This document shows, one piece after another, positions 7,965 to 17,038 of a DNA stretch of 59,849 bases. Within the stretch, counting starts at the first letter, position 1. Every line of letters starts with the position of its first letter. This stretch comes from an uncultured Erysipelotrichaceae bacterium. GTDB taxonomy: Bacteria > Bacillota_I > Bacilli_A > Erysipelotrichales > Erysipelotrichaceae. The notes below the pieces were generated by a model. The model had not been told where the DNA came from, did no database searches, and saw only the letters and a program-made list of their open reading frames with translations. The translations under genes and the position numbers were made by a program. The stretch covers positions 1 through 59,849 of the forward strand of contig CAMVGT010000008.1 in assembly GCA_947167125.1 (NCBI GenBank), written 5' to 3'.

Positions 7965-7990
7965 GCATTCCTGCTGAATCAATCAGACCG

Positions 7991-8021
7991 GAAGGATTCG
8001 GAATTCGATTCCGGATCCTTC
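7991..8021 (+). promoter_or_regulatory. Long intergenic hairpin between ydjI and ydjG
   Basis: A stem of about 14 bp with one G-U pair (7991-8004 with 8008-8021) and a 3-base loop, between the ydjI stop and the ydjG ribosome binding site. No clean T-run follows (CTCTTGTCTG), so it may be a partial terminator, a processing site or an mRNA stabiliser that sets the ratio of the two proteins. Confidence 0.5.
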
Positions 8022-8050
8022 TCTTGTCTGTCACAAGGAGGTGACTACGC

Positions 8051-9142
8051 ATGCCTGACCAGGTAACAAATTACAAGTGCCCTTCCTGCGGCGGTCCGCT
8101 TCATTTCGATCCGGAACTGCAGAAGCTCAAATGCGACTTCTGCGGATCGGTTTTCGAACCGTCACAGATTGCACAGGAATACGCAGAAGCCAACGCTGCA
8201 GCGGCTGCAGCCGCAGCCCTGCCGGACAGCACACCCGAATCATTGCAGTGGAGTGACGAGGAAGCCGCAAAGTTGCGCGCGTACAGCTGTCCTTCCTGCG
8301 GTGCCGAGCTGATCTGTGATGTCAATACAGCTGCCACAAGCTGCCCCTATTGCGGCAATCCGACCGTTGTACCTTCACAGTTTGACGGTGCCCTGCGTCC
8401 GGATTACATCATCCCGTTCCGTCTGAAGAAAGAAGAAGCAGTGAAAAAGCTTTCGGATTTCTATAAAGGAAAACCCCTGCTTCCCAGTGCCTTCAGCGCA
8501 AACAATCACATTGAAGAAATCAAAGGTGTCTATGTTCCGTTCTGGCTCTACAACGGAGCTGCCGAAGCAGATCTTGCCTATCACGCAACCCGTGTGCATA
8601 CACATTCCTCGCACGACTATCTGGTAACCGTTACAGAACATTACCAGGTGGAACGCGGCGGAGAAGTCCGCTTCAAAATGGTGCCGGCTGACGCTTCCAG
8701 CAAAATGCCGGACGAATTCATGGATTCAATCGAACCGTTCAATTATGCGGATATGAAGCCGTTTGAAATGAGTTATCTGCCCGGTTATCTGGCAGACAAG
8801 TATGATGTCAGTTCGGAAGAAGACGCCGGCCGTGCGGATCTCAGAATGAAGAACAGCGCACTTGCGGCAATCTCCGCAACCGTGACCGGATATACATCCG
8901 CTGTTCCGGAAAGAGAACAGGTCCATATTATTCCGGGCCGTGTCCATTACGCATTTATGCCGGTATGGCTTCTGTCAACCAGATGGAATGATCAGATCTA
9001 TCTGTTTGCCATGAACGGACAGACAGGAAAATTTGTCGGCGATCTGCCGGTGGATATGAAAAAATTCTGGCTTTATTTCTTCGGAATCACCATAGTTCTG
9101 ATGGCAGGACTGTATGTATTGCTGTTTATGGTGCTGAAGTAA
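8051..9142 (+). CDS. ydjG: Zinc-ribbon membrane protein (YdjG-like)
   Basis: 363 residues. It starts with a TFIIB-like zinc ribbon (CPSCGGPLHFDPELQKLKCD and the next FCG), has an Ala-rich spacer, then a second ribbon (CPSCGAELICD, SCPYCGNP) and a conserved middle domain. One membrane helix closes the protein (about 335-360). This is the layout of B. subtilis YdjG, part of the PspA-YdjGHI membrane-stress module. It has AAGGAGG upstream and is 13 bases ahead of the ydjH-like gene. The protein is probably membrane-anchored by the C-terminal helix with its ribbons in the cytoplasm. Confidence 0.85.
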   Translation: MPDQVTNYKCPSCGGPLHFDPELQKLKCDFCGSVFEPSQIAQEYAEANAAAAAAAALPDSTPESLQWSDEEAAKLRAYSCPSCGAELICDVNTAATSCPYCGNPTVVPSQFDGALRPDYIIPFRLKKEEAVKKLSDFYKGKPLLPSAFSANNHIEEIKGVYVPFWLYNGAAEADLAYHATRVHTHSSHDYLVTVTEHYQVERGGEVRFKMVPADASSKMPDEFMDSIEPFNYADMKPFEMSYLPGYLADKYDVSSEEDAGRADLRMKNSALAAISATVTGYTSAVPEREQVHIIPGRVHYAFMPVWLLSTRWNDQIYLFAMNGQTGKFVGDLPVDMKKFWLYFFGITIVLMAGLYVLLFMVLK

Positions 9143-9154
9143 GGGAGGCGGATC

Positions 9155-10003
9155 ATGAAACGAATTCTGAAACTGTTCGCTGTCATCTTCGCGCTTCTGC
9201 TGATGACGGCGCCGGCTGTAAAGGCAGTCAATCCAATTTATGTAATTGACGAATACGGCGTGATTACCGAATCTGAAAAGAATGAGCTGACCGAGCTGGC
9301 CGCAAGAGTCAGTGAAGCACACAATGCCGGCGTTTACATCCGGGTCATGAATGACATGGACAGCTATTCCACCATCGAGGAATATGCGGAATCTCTGTGG
9401 ATCAACGAATTCATGGGAATGGAGAACGCGGACGACGGTATCCTGCTGGTGCTGGATATGGACACCAGAAGCTTTGACTTCTTTGTCAGAAACGGCGGAC
9501 TTGCCGAGCAGGCATTCGGTACATATGCCAGGGAAAAAATGGCTGACAGCGTTGTCAACGGGTATCTGAAAAAAGGCGATTATTACGGCGCCTTCAGGAA
9601 CTACATAGCAATCGCAGATCAGTATCTTGCCTACGCAGAAGCCGGCACACCGATTTCCTATGATTTCGATCCGGAACGGGACGAACAGGAAGCAGCCGAG
9701 CAGGCGCAGCGTGAACAGACGCAGCGCACAGCGAAAACAGGTGCGACCGTCGCGATCCCGCCGATTGTATCGCTTCTTGCGTGCCTTGGCATGAAATCAA
9801 AAAACAAAACAACAGGGCTGAAAAAAGAGGCTTCGGACTACATCGTCAAAAACGGAGTCAAGCTCTCAAAACACCGTGACCATTTCCTCTACCGCACGGA
9901 ATCGCGGACCAAAATCAACCACGACAGCAACCGCGGAGGGGGAGGCGGCGGATTCTCATCTTCATCATCAAGCTTCGGTTCACATACAAGCGGTCATTTT
10001 TAA
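9155..10003 (+). CDS. ydjH: TPM-domain membrane protein (YdjH-like)
   Basis: 282 residues. A signal peptide or helix covers residues 1-24. The TPM domain (about 27-150) starts VIDEYGVITESEKNEL and includes DDGILLVLDM. A second membrane segment follows near 200-215, and the tail is Gly/Ser-rich (GGGGGGFSSSSSSFGS). This is the architecture of YdjH and related TPM proteins. In B. subtilis it partners YdjG at the membrane. GGGAGG precedes the start. It is the last gene of the set and is followed by a strong terminator. Confidence 0.85.
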   Translation: MKRILKLFAVIFALLLMTAPAVKAVNPIYVIDEYGVITESEKNELTELAARVSEAHNAGVYIRVMNDMDSYSTIEEYAESLWINEFMGMENADDGILLVLDMDTRSFDFFVRNGGLAEQAFGTYAREKMADSVVNGYLKKGDYYGAFRNYIAIADQYLAYAEAGTPISYDFDPERDEQEAAEQAQREQTQRTAKTGATVAIPPIVSLLACLGMKSKNKTTGLKKEASDYIVKNGVKLSKHRDHFLYRTESRTKINHDSNRGGGGGGFSSSSSSFGSHTSGHF

Positions 10004-10013
10004 ACAAAAAAGC

Positions 10014-10048
10014 AGCTGTTCGGGACATGAAAGCCCGGACAGCTTTTT
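10014..10048. terminator. Bidirectional terminator between ydjH and the methyltransferase
   Basis: AGCTGTTCGGG pairs with CCCGGACAGCT (10014-10024 with 10034-10044), with TTTTT on the plus side and A-rich sequence on the other. It serves two convergent genes. Confidence 0.85.
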
Positions 10049-10637
10049 ATAACCTGCGGCAGGCAACAGCGATCCCGTCGCCTGAATCCTCATAATAGAC
10101 TGTATCAAATCTTTCATCCTGCAGGAGATGATCCCTGAACTTTCTGATCTTGTGGACCATCTGTACAGTGCTCCTGTTATGGGAAAGTGAATTGTCATCC
10201 ACGATTCCGTGAAATGCCAGGTTATCAAACAGGAATACTGTTCCCGGTCTTGAATTCTTCATAAAGTGTTCAAGATATCTTCTGTACTGTGATTTTGCGG
10301 CATCGATAAAAATCAGATCATAGATCCGGTCTGTTTCAAACTGTGCCCCGTCGCATAGATAACAGTGAATTCTGTCGGAAAGCGATTCTGCCTCCACATT
10401 CTTTACCGCCTGGGCATACATTGCGGGATCGACTTCAACCGTATCCACAGTCATATCCCATCTGACCGATGCCATGCGGATTGCGGAATAGCCGACAGCC
10501 GTTCCGATTTCCAGGATATCGCGGATGTTTTCATGGGAAGTAAGATATTCAATCAGAAAATCCATTCCGTCATCCTTCATGATCGGAATGTGGTTTTCCC
10601 TTGCGGTATCATGGATCATCTTCAGACTGTCTTTCAT
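10047..10637 (-). CDS. trmR: O-methyltransferase, probable tRNA hydroxyuridine methyltransferase (TrmR-like)
   Basis: 196 residues, class I SAM-dependent fold of the family 3 O-methyltransferases. SAM motif I is ILEIGTAVGYSAIRMA, the acidic ligand is in VDTVEVDPAMY, the metal-binding motif is LIFIDAAKSQYRRYL, and FLFDNLAF follows. The best known Firmicutes member, TrmR (YrrM), methylates 5-hydroxyuridine in tRNA wobble position. No ribosome binding site precedes the ATG, and a TATACT box ends only 8 bases upstream, so the mRNA may be nearly leaderless; ATG at codon 7 is an alternative start. A small-molecule (catechol-type) substrate is the alternative role. Confidence 0.75.
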   Translation of the reverse strand: MKDSLKMIHDTARENHIPIMKDDGMDFLIEYLTSHENIRDILEIGTAVGYSAIRMASVRWDMTVDTVEVDPAMYAQAVKNVEAESLSDRIHCYLCDGAQFETDRIYDLIFIDAAKSQYRRYLEHFMKNSRPGTVFLFDNLAFHGIVDDNSLSHNRSTVQMVHKIRKFRDHLLQDERFDTVYYEDSGDGIAVACRRL

Positions 10638-10828
10638 ACTCAGAAAGTATAACCGATCAGGCCGGTTATCACCACTTCCTTATACATGCAGTCATCTTTA
10701 TAATTATTTGTTTTGTTCTGAATTTTACAATTCAGGCTTTATATTAAATTCTTTAACAACTATAACTATCCGTTAATACAAGCATTACACAAAACCGATT
10801 ACCTTAGTGCTGTAGGACCAGGGGAATC

Positions 10829-11389
10829 ATGATTAATCGTACATCAACGAAGGATGCGCTGGCTGCCTCATTTGAACAGCTGGCAGCGTCACGCGCAATC
10901 AATAAGATTAAGATCGCAGAAATCACCGAAAACTGCGGGGTAAGCTATCCGATGTTCTATTACTATTTCAAGGACATGGATGACGCGGTGAATTATATTT
11001 TTACCAAGCAGTTTGAAGCACATTGCACAGCAGAACCGGAGGATATGGATTTTCCGTGGCTTCTGGAAACACTCTCGGATATGATCGAAGAGAAGCGGAA
11101 CTATTATATCAATGTGCTGCAGAATTCACATGGCGTGAACGCCCTGTATACACAGTCTGCGAATTTTATACTGGATTATATCCGTAAAAAGATTGCGGGC
11201 AGATTTGAAGACGGTGCAATTCCCTCAAACCTTGATATGATGCTGGAATTTTATATCTGCGGGATCCGTACCCGCACATGCGATCTGATCACGGGTGTCC
11301 CCGGCACAGACCGCAATGAGATCATTCAGATCTATATGGATGCGCTCCCTGCCGATCTTCGCCCCTACCTGATCCCTGACAGACATTAA
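10829..11389 (+). CDS. TetR-family transcriptional regulator
   Basis: 186 residues. The HTH is in residues about 8-52 (INKIKIAEITENCGVSYPMF, then YYYFKDMDDAVNYI), typical of the TetR group related to DhaS. The C-terminal ligand domain is poorly conserved. It is equal in length and overall similar to the regulator at 32352-32912, including a C-terminus with DLRPYL versus RLRPLM, so the two are probably paralogues. It is divergent from the TrmR-like gene across about 190 bp. The ligand and targets cannot be read from the sequence. Confidence 0.85.
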   Translation: MINRTSTKDALAASFEQLAASRAINKIKIAEITENCGVSYPMFYYYFKDMDDAVNYIFTKQFEAHCTAEPEDMDFPWLLETLSDMIEEKRNYYINVLQNSHGVNALYTQSANFILDYIRKKIAGRFEDGAIPSNLDMMLEFYICGIRTRTCDLITGVPGTDRNEIIQIYMDALPADLRPYLIPDRH

Positions 11390-11420
11390 GCATACCGCTC
11401 GAACACGCAGTATGCTTTTT
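11389..11420 (+). terminator. Terminator of the TetR gene
   Basis: AGCATAC pairs with GTATGCT, with a 14-base loop, followed by TTTTTTA. The stem begins inside the TAA stop codon. Confidence 0.8.
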
Positions 11421-11427
11421 TATTGAC

Positions 11428-11453
11428 CAAAAGAAAACGGGCATCTGCCCGTT
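11428..11453 (-). terminator. Terminator of the sigma-like membrane protein gene
   Basis: AACGGGC/GCCCGTT with a 4-base loop and a TTCTTTT tail in the minus direction, 9 bases beyond the stop codon. Confidence 0.8.
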
Positions 11454-11461
11454 CTCATCAT

Positions 11462-12946
11462 TTACTGTTTCGGTGTATATGTGATCCAGGTTCCGTCACT
11501 CGGAATCCATCCGTTCTCGCTGATTCTGTACCATGTATATCCATCTGCTTCCGCAGTTTCATATACATCGTATGTTGTTTCAGCTGCAGCCAGATCAATA
11601 TATGCGAAATTGATACCTGCTCCGTCACGGATTGTCAGATCTGTAACATTTGTGTATGCCTGACCGATGACAGCTTCACCTTCCGGTGTAGGCTCCGGTG
11701 TGGGTTCCGGAGTAGGTGTCGGAGTCGGCGTAGGAGTCGGTGTGGGAGTAGGAGTTGCCTCCGGTGTCGGTGTCGGCGTTGTTTCAGGAGTCGGCGTTAC
11801 TGTCTCTGCCGGCTGACTGTCGCGGTTGAACAGCGACATGATATCATTGAATGTGTAGCCTTTAATACCGAAGAGGTAGAAAGCTCCGCCTGCCAGAGCG
11901 GCGATCAGCAGAAGCGGCAGGAACCATTTCAGGAAACCGCCCTTTTTCTTCTTTCTCGGTTTTTCATCATAATCATCATCGTCATCGTCGTCATCTTCTG
12001 CCGGATAGATGATCTGGTCCATGGACTCAACAACCTTTGTCGGTTCCGGGTCAGTTTCTTCCGGAATATCAAAGAACGGCTTCTTTTCTTCTTCCGGTTC
12101 TTCTTCGCTTTCCTGTTCAAAACGGATATCACCGAACAGATCGCCTTCTTCTTCCGGCTGCGCAGGTTCTTCAAAACTCAGATCTTCCGCATCATCTTCT
12201 GCCGGTTCTTCAAAGTCTGTGAAGTTCAGATCGATATCATCCGCATCCTGATCATCTTCAACTCTCTTTTCAGCTTCATCAAACAGTTCATCCATCGAAA
12301 GATCGACTTCGTCAAAAATATCGTCTTCCGGCTTGACGGGCTCTTCAATGGCAAGCTTCGGATTCACTTTGGATGCCAGTGAAAGAAGAGCGGATACAGA
12401 TGTATCGCCCTTGCCGAGAGACTGCTTGACAGAGGCGAGAACCTTTCTGGTGTCGTCCTTTGTGATGCCGAGCTTGGCGGAGATTTCATCCAGTGACATC
12501 AGATCGAAATAACGCAGTGCCGCAGCAGCTCTTTCGCCTGCAGGCAGAGAATCAAGAGCGTGCAGAATACGGACTTTGCACTCGTCCATATTCTCAGGCA
12601 GACGGATTCCTGTATCAGGAACTTCGTCCTTGTTTGTGTATTTAAGATCCGGGTCCTCATTCACTTCAGTCGGCACAGCATTCTGCAGAGCATTGTCTCT
12701 GACAATGTCTGTAATCCAGTCTGTGAAGTTTTCTGCTGTCTCAGCGCCGTCCAGATTTTTCAGGGCATGTCTCAGCGCTGCCTGTTCTGAACGCTTTGCC
12801 TGTTCCTTGTCACCGATATACAGTCTGGTGACAAAGTACATTTCAGCTGTATATGTTTTGAGAAGGGTCGCAATTGCATCGCGGTCTCCGTCAGCCGCGA
12901 GCACAGCCAGTTCCCGTAATTCGTTTTCCGTAGGTAAGTTTTGCAT
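11462..12946 (-). CDS. Membrane-tethered sigma-factor-like protein with extracellular SH3 domain
   Basis: 494 residues from the ATG at 12946, picked because GGGGAGAAA lies upstream and the likely -10 box at 12972-12977 excludes longer starts. Residues about 5-80 resemble ECF sigma region 2. Residues about 124-182 resemble region 4, with LPAGERAAAALRYFDLMSLD and an HTH in EISAKLGITKDDTRKVL. A long acidic linker and a KKKK cluster lead to a membrane helix near 337-360. Outside follow a Pro-Thr repeat stalk (about 379-425) and a C-terminal bacterial SH3 domain (about 434-490). This suggests a transmembrane regulator sensing the wall or a ligand. Whether it binds core RNA polymerase is unknown. 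Confidence 0.8.
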   Translation of the reverse strand: MQNLPTENELRELAVLAADGDRDAIATLLKTYTAEMYFVTRLYIGDKEQAKRSEQAALRHALKNLDGAETAENFTDWITDIVRDNALQNAVPTEVNEDPDLKYTNKDEVPDTGIRLPENMDECKVRILHALDSLPAGERAAAALRYFDLMSLDEISAKLGITKDDTRKVLASVKQSLGKGDTSVSALLSLASKVNPKLAIEEPVKPEDDIFDEVDLSMDELFDEAEKRVEDDQDADDIDLNFTDFEEPAEDDAEDLSFEEPAQPEEEGDLFGDIRFEQESEEEPEEEKKPFFDIPEETDPEPTKVVESMDQIIYPAEDDDDDDDDYDEKPRKKKKGGFLKWFLPLLLIAALAGGAFYLFGIKGYTFNDIMSLFNRDSQPAETVTPTPETTPTPTPEATPTPTPTPTPTPTPTPEPTPEPTPEGEAVIGQAYTNVTDLTIRDGAGINFAYIDLAAAETTYDVYETAEADGYTWYRISENGWIPSDGTWITYTPKQ

Positions 12947-12971
12947 AGTATTTCTCCCCATCGATATTTCC

Positions 12972-13001
12972 ATTATACGACAAAATGCCTTAATTTTTCA
13001 G
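12972..13001 (-). promoter_or_regulatory. Promoter of the sigma-like gene
   Basis: A perfect TATAAT at 12972-12977 on the minus strand, with a weak CTGAAA about 18 bp upstream. It gives a leader of roughly 18 bases that just includes the ribosome binding site. It overlaps the end of the UPF0210 gene, so the two genes are transcribed separately. Confidence 0.55.
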
Positions 13002-14351
13002 ACTTTGAATCGGTGACGGAATTCTGCCGCCTCTGTGCACCATAACTGCAGGGCTGACTGTCTTCAAAGGCATGACAGGTCCTTCTCCGAGCAATCCGCC
13101 GAATACCAGATGTTCTCCCGCTTTCTTTCCGATCGCAGGGATCAGACGGCATGCGGTGGTCTTGGAATTGATCATTCCGATTGCGGCTTCATCCGCAATA
13201 ATCGCAGACAGTGTTTCGGCTGTTGTGTCGCCCGGAACAATAATCATATCCAGTCCGACCGAGCACACAGCTGTCATTGCCTCAAGCTTTTCAATCGTCA
13301 GTGTTCCTGCTTCCGCGGCTGCGATCATTCCGGCGTCTTCGCTGACCGGAATAAATGCGCCTGAAAGTCCGCCTACAGAACTGGATGCCATGATGCCTCC
13401 CTTTTTCACTGCATCATTCAGCATCGCAAGACATGCGGTTGTGCCGGGGCCGCCGCACTGTTCAAGACCGATTTCTTCCAGAATCTGGGCCACAGAATCG
13501 CCTACAGCGGGCGTCGGTGCCAGGGAAAGGTCTACAATGCCGAACGGCACATTCAGCCTTCTGGAGGCTTCACGGCCTACCAGCTGGCCCATTCTGGTAA
13601 CCTTGAATGCGGTCCTCTTGATAATCTCCGCAATTTCATCCATGGATGCTTCAGGTCCTGCTTCGCGTACGGCGTTTCTGACAACACCCGGGCCTGATAC
13701 ACCGACATTGATGACGCAGTCAGGCTCAGAAATGCCATGGAACGCACCGGCCATGAACGGGTTGTCTTCCACTGCATTGCAGAAAACAACGAGCTTAGCA
13801 GCGCCGAAACAGTTATTGTCCGCGGTCAGCTCCGAGCATCTTCTGACAATCTGGCCCATTTTCTTAACGGCATCCATATTGATGCCGGCTTTGGTGGACC
13901 CGATATTCACTGATGAACAGACAATATCTGTACATGCAAGTGCTTCCGGAATGGACTCAATGAGAAGCCGGTCGCCTTCCGTCATACCCTTCTGCACAAG
14001 CGCGGAGTAGCCTCCGATAAAATTAACGCCCAGGTCTTTTCCTGCCCGGTCGAGGGTTTTTGCGTATTTTACGCAGTCGCCGCCGCTGACACTTGCCAGA
14101 AGCGAGATCGGAGTAACCGAAATACGGGCATTCACAATCGGAATTCCGTATTCTCTTGAAATATCCCCGGCTGTTTTCACAAGGTCCTTTGCCTTGTTCA
14201 TCAGCTTCTGATAAATCTTTTCGCAGGCGCGGTCAATGTCGCTGTCTGCGCAATCCATCAGTGAGATTCCCATCGTAACGGTACGGATATCGAGGCATTC
14301 TTCATCAATCATCCGGATCGTTTCGAGAATGTTATCTGAAGTACGTGTCAT
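12990..14351 (-). CDS. UPF0210 (PFL/DUF711) family protein
   Basis: 453 residues covering the whole family length, with the typical start [20 protein letters not shown] and the Gly-rich [20 protein letters not shown]. The family shares a fold with pyruvate formate-lyase-like proteins but has no proven reaction. It is regularly encoded next to an ACT-domain (UPF0237) protein, as here with an 11-base gap, so the two probably work together with the ACT protein as an amino-acid-sensing partner. It is soluble, with no signal peptide. Confidence 0.93.
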   Translation of the reverse strand: MTRTSDNILETIRMIDEECLDIRTVTMGISLMDCADSDIDRACEKIYQKLMNKAKDLVKTAGDISREYGIPIVNARISVTPISLLASVSGGDCVKYAKTLDRAGKDLGVNFIGGYSALVQKGMTEGDRLLIESIPEALACTDIVCSSVNIGSTKAGINMDAVKKMGQIVRRCSELTADNNCFGAAKLVVFCNAVEDNPFMAGAFHGISEPDCVINVGVSGPGVVRNAVREAGPEASMDEIAEIIKRTAFKVTRMGQLVGREASRRLNVPFGIVDLSLAPTPAVGDSVAQILEEIGLEQCGGPGTTACLAMLNDAVKKGGIMASSSVGGLSGAFIPVSEDAGMIAAAEAGTLTIEKLEAMTAVCSVGLDMIIVPGDTTAETLSAIIADEAAIGMINSKTTACRLIPAIGKKAGEHLVFGGLLGEGPVMPLKTVSPAVMVHRGGRIPSPIQSLKN

Positions 14352-14362
14352 ACAGCGTTCCC

Positions 14363-14632
14363 TCAGATTGTATGCATGGCATTGAAGATATCTTCATGCA
14401 TAAAATGAATTCTCAATGCCTGTTCTTTGCCGAGTTCGTCAAATTCATCCGCAATCTTGTGCATATTTTCAAGATCTTCCGGAATTTCCACAATCATAAT
14501 CATTGTGAACAGGTCCTGCAGAACCTTCTGGGTGACATCCACAATGTTAATGGTCCGTTTTGCACATTCGGTTGCGACAAATGCGAGAATACCGGGACGG
14601 TCCTTGCCGACTACTGATATAACTGCTCTCAT
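14363..14632 (-). CDS. ACT-domain protein (UPF0237)
   Basis: 89 residues, almost all one ACT domain ([20 protein letters not shown], then a second strand-helix unit with MIMIVEIP). ACT domains bind amino acids or related small ligands and often dimerise. This subfamily is found beside UPF0210 genes, the next gene downstream here. Start ATG with GGAGGAACAGT upstream. Regulation of the partner protein is the likely job, with ligand unknown. Confidence 0.92.
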   Translation of the reverse strand: MRAVISVVGKDRPGILAFVATECAKRTINIVDVTQKVLQDLFTMIMIVEIPEDLENMHKIADEFDELGKEQALRIHFMHEDIFNAMHTI

Positions 14633-14647
14633 ACTGTTCCTCCGTTT

Positions 14648-15841
14648 TTATTTTGTTTCAGACTGCAGGTCATCCAGCGAAAGACCGCAGTAATAGAGTT
14701 CCATCAGAAGATAATTCTTAACTTCCTTCATTTTTTCGACTGTTGAATCCTGGCATTCGCTTGTGGCGCGGTCTTTGCCGAATTCATATGTGCAGCTGCC
14801 CATGGAAATCAGATCTCCCTGCCAGCTGTATACATAGTTGATTGAGTAGTTTGAGTAGATAAATGTCTTGTTCGCAAAATCGATCGTATATGCCTCATTC
14901 TGATTGAATTTCATCTGAACGGCATCGCCCTCGATTTCCTCATAGCCCATTCTGCCGATCAGACGCTTCCTGAATGTCGCTGCTGTTGTCGCCTCCGGAC
15001 TGTCATCATAATCATCCCCGGTATCGATCTGACTTGTGTCGATCTCATCGGAAGATACATAGGCGCTCTGCTCTTTCTTCAGTTCATCTGAGATTGCAAT
15101 CTCGGTACTGTTCTGTGCAAACAGAGATACTTCCGAAGTGTAGGCCGCTTCAATTTCCTGTTCCTGATACGTAAAGGCTGTTTCTGCCGAAACATTCTCA
15201 CTGATGAGATAACCGTCAGAAGAGAAAGTATCCGTAACTGTCAGAGCTTTTACTTCCGCGCCGTCAAATTCGGTTACGCCATAGAAGTCATACCGGCTGC
15301 CAAAGAAGTCCTTACGGCTTTCCTCAGCGATTTCAATGACATAGATGTGATTGCCTTCCGTATCTTCTGAAGCCTTGATGGAAGAGATAATCTGCTGCGG
15401 GAATGCATAAGCTTCCAGCGGTACAAGCATCAGTTCCCTGACATTGTTCAGATTCATCTTTTCGTAATACGTGATTCCGTTGTAGCTGTTGTAAAGCGTA
15501 CCGTCATAGAAATACGCTTCCATCTGTGAATTAAGCCCGTTGGCATGAATGTTCTGTGTCAGATGAGCCGTTTCTGATTCATCCTGAACCTCCAGTACAC
15601 CATCCATCTGATACGAACTTAACGTATCGTCGGAAAAACGGAATGTATAGTCGCTCCGGATCCCGTAGCTGAGCGATGAAGCCTTTTCAGCACCGGCCAG
15701 ATCTTCACTGTAGAGCGTATAGGCATCTCCTTCGCGCGGTTTTGCCTGTTCTTCCGTTTCATCCGGCTTTGTATTTGTCTGACAGCCTGTAAGCAATAAA
15801 GCCGTCAGAAGCCATAATCCTGCTTTTTTCATAGCATTCAT
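14648..15841 (-). CDS. Hypothetical lipoprotein
   Basis: 397 residues with a lipoprotein signal: MKKAGLWLLTALLLTGC, lipidation Cys near residue 20. The mature part is acidic and Ser/Thr-rich with beta-strand character, including repeated tyrosine-rich segments such as YFYDGTLYNSYNGITYYEK, as seen in Firmicutes lipoproteins of the LppX/LolA-like kind. I cannot name the family. It lies 15 bases beyond the ACT gene's start in an operon-like line with the phosphatase gene upstream. ATG at codon 4 is an alternative start and neither has a strong ribosome binding site. Confidence 0.75.
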   Translation of the reverse strand: MNAMKKAGLWLLTALLLTGCQTNTKPDETEEQAKPREGDAYTLYSEDLAGAEKASSLSYGIRSDYTFRFSDDTLSSYQMDGVLEVQDESETAHLTQNIHANGLNSQMEAYFYDGTLYNSYNGITYYEKMNLNNVRELMLVPLEAYAFPQQIISSIKASEDTEGNHIYVIEIAEESRKDFFGSRYDFYGVTEFDGAEVKALTVTDTFSSDGYLISENVSAETAFTYQEQEIEAAYTSEVSLFAQNSTEIAISDELKKEQSAYVSSDEIDTSQIDTGDDYDDSPEATTAATFRKRLIGRMGYEEIEGDAVQMKFNQNEAYTIDFANKTFIYSNYSINYVYSWQGDLISMGSCTYEFGKDRATSECQDSTVEKMKEVKNYLLMELYYCGLSLDDLQSETK

Positions 15842-15862
15842 TGTATATCAGCCGTCAAGGAA

Positions 15863-16960
15863 TCACAACTTAAGGTTCAGTATGACCGGAATGAGAGCTT
15901 CCTCCTCCATTCCTCCTGCATGATTTCCCTTTTCATCCTTGCCTCTTCTGTAATTCAGCTCCAGCGGTGTCAGAGCGACCGCAAGATAATCACCGATGAA
16001 ATCTTCCGCACGCGGATGCGCATTTCCCTTTCCGAACACTCTCTGTTCCAATACTTCTTCATGCGTAAGCAGAAGGAACCGGTTTTTAAAGCGTTCAGAG
16101 AAGAGCTTTCTGAACCGCTCCCTGCACTCTTCCTTCACCCGGAAAGAAACCGTTCTGGCTTCCAGGGAAGGTGCGGAAAGCAGGCATTCACAGAGTTCTT
16201 CATCCTCATCCAATGCATAATGTTCAGAATCAATCTGGCTGTGATCGGCAATGATCATCAGTCCGGTATCTTCCGGCAGTCTCTCTGAAAGCTGAGCAAT
16301 CTGCTCTTCCATCATTCCGATCAGGTCAGGAAGACCGGGTGAAGATGGACCGTATTCATGCATATATCCATCCGGATCATCCCAATAACCATACACAAAT
16401 CTGCATTCAGGATCAGATGCCGCATGATATACATTCTCACAGAATTCATCAAAACTGCGGCTCGGGTGCGAAGAACCGAAAGAAGGCCATACAGAATCTG
16501 CTTTGATGCCTTTTCTGTTCAGCTTATCCATCAGCCATTCAACCGGGATTGTCCGGCTGACAAATCCAGGATACGTATCATCCCCGTACTGGGATCTTTC
16601 CCTGAACAGGATGATTTCATCATTCTTTTCCGCAAAATACTGATTCCATCCAAGCCATGCATTCTGAACCGGATACCTGCTTGTCAGGAAGGAAGTTGTC
16701 GCAGCTGAGGTAGTCGGCGGATAGACAGTCGTGGTTTCAAAAGCCATATGTGTTCTGAACCATCCTTCCGGCCTTGCGGCTTTATTGAGAACAGAAGTGC
16801 CAAGCGCATCAAGAAGAACCACAATGACGCAGCGGAACTGATTGTGATCAAGCCATCTGCTCAGCCTTTCGTCTGCCTCTTCTTCGCACTCCAGTCCGAA
16901 ATACCGGTGCAGTGCACTGCTGAGTCTTACAATTCCTCCGTACCGTTCGAAGTCGATCAT
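15863..16960 (-). CDS. Alkaline-phosphatase-superfamily hydrolase (phosphodiesterase/pyrophosphatase-like)
   Basis: 365 residues. Metal and nucleophile signatures of the superfamily are in order: VVLLDALG (Asp), then VYPPTTSAATTSFLTS (Thr nucleophile region), YWDDPDGYMHEYG (Asp and His), MIIADHSQ (Asp-His), and GNHAGGMEEE near the C-terminus (His). There is no signal peptide, so it probably acts in the cytoplasm on a phosphodiester or pyrophosphate. The start has GGGGAGGG upstream, partly inside an inverted repeat at about 16971-16990 (CGGGAAA/TTTCCCG), which might affect initiation. Confidence 0.82.
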   Translation of the reverse strand: MIDFERYGGIVRLSSALHRYFGLECEEEADERLSRWLDHNQFRCVIVVLLDALGTSVLNKAARPEGWFRTHMAFETTTVYPPTTSAATTSFLTSRYPVQNAWLGWNQYFAEKNDEIILFRERSQYGDDTYPGFVSRTIPVEWLMDKLNRKGIKADSVWPSFGSSHPSRSFDEFCENVYHAASDPECRFVYGYWDDPDGYMHEYGPSSPGLPDLIGMMEEQIAQLSERLPEDTGLMIIADHSQIDSEHYALDEDEELCECLLSAPSLEARTVSFRVKEECRERFRKLFSERFKNRFLLLTHEEVLEQRVFGKGNAHPRAEDFIGDYLAVALTPLELNYRRGKDEKGNHAGGMEEEALIPVILNLKL

Positions 16961-16999
16961 ACACCCTCCCCGCGGGAAATTTATTTCCCGGAAATAATC

Positions 17000-17030
17000 T
17001 AAAAGAAAAGCTCATCCGAAGATGAGCTTT
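17000..17030 (-). terminator. Terminator of the ribosomal protein operon
   Basis: A 10-bp stem (AAAGCTCATC/GATGAGCTTT) closed by a TTCG tetraloop with a TTCTTTT tail, 9 bases beyond the rplQ stop. Confidence 0.88.
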
Positions 17031-17038
17031 CTGATCAA

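Noticed and set aside
6759-7982. 407-codon minus-strand frame opposite ydjI
   Set aside because: It mirrors the whole SPFH gene and has a shadow-like Cys-rich composition.
11670-11810. Repeated tract resembling a minisatellite
   Set aside because: It simply encodes the Pro-Thr stalk of the membrane protein; a similar stalk is in the barnase lipoprotein.
11423-12382. 319-codon plus-strand frame opposite the sigma-like gene
   Set aside because: It arises from the biased acidic and Pro-Thr coding on the other strand, giving Arg/Cys/Phe-rich sequence.
13072-14010. 312-codon plus-strand frame opposite UPF0210
   Set aside because: Shadow frame; the minus-strand protein covers the full conserved family.
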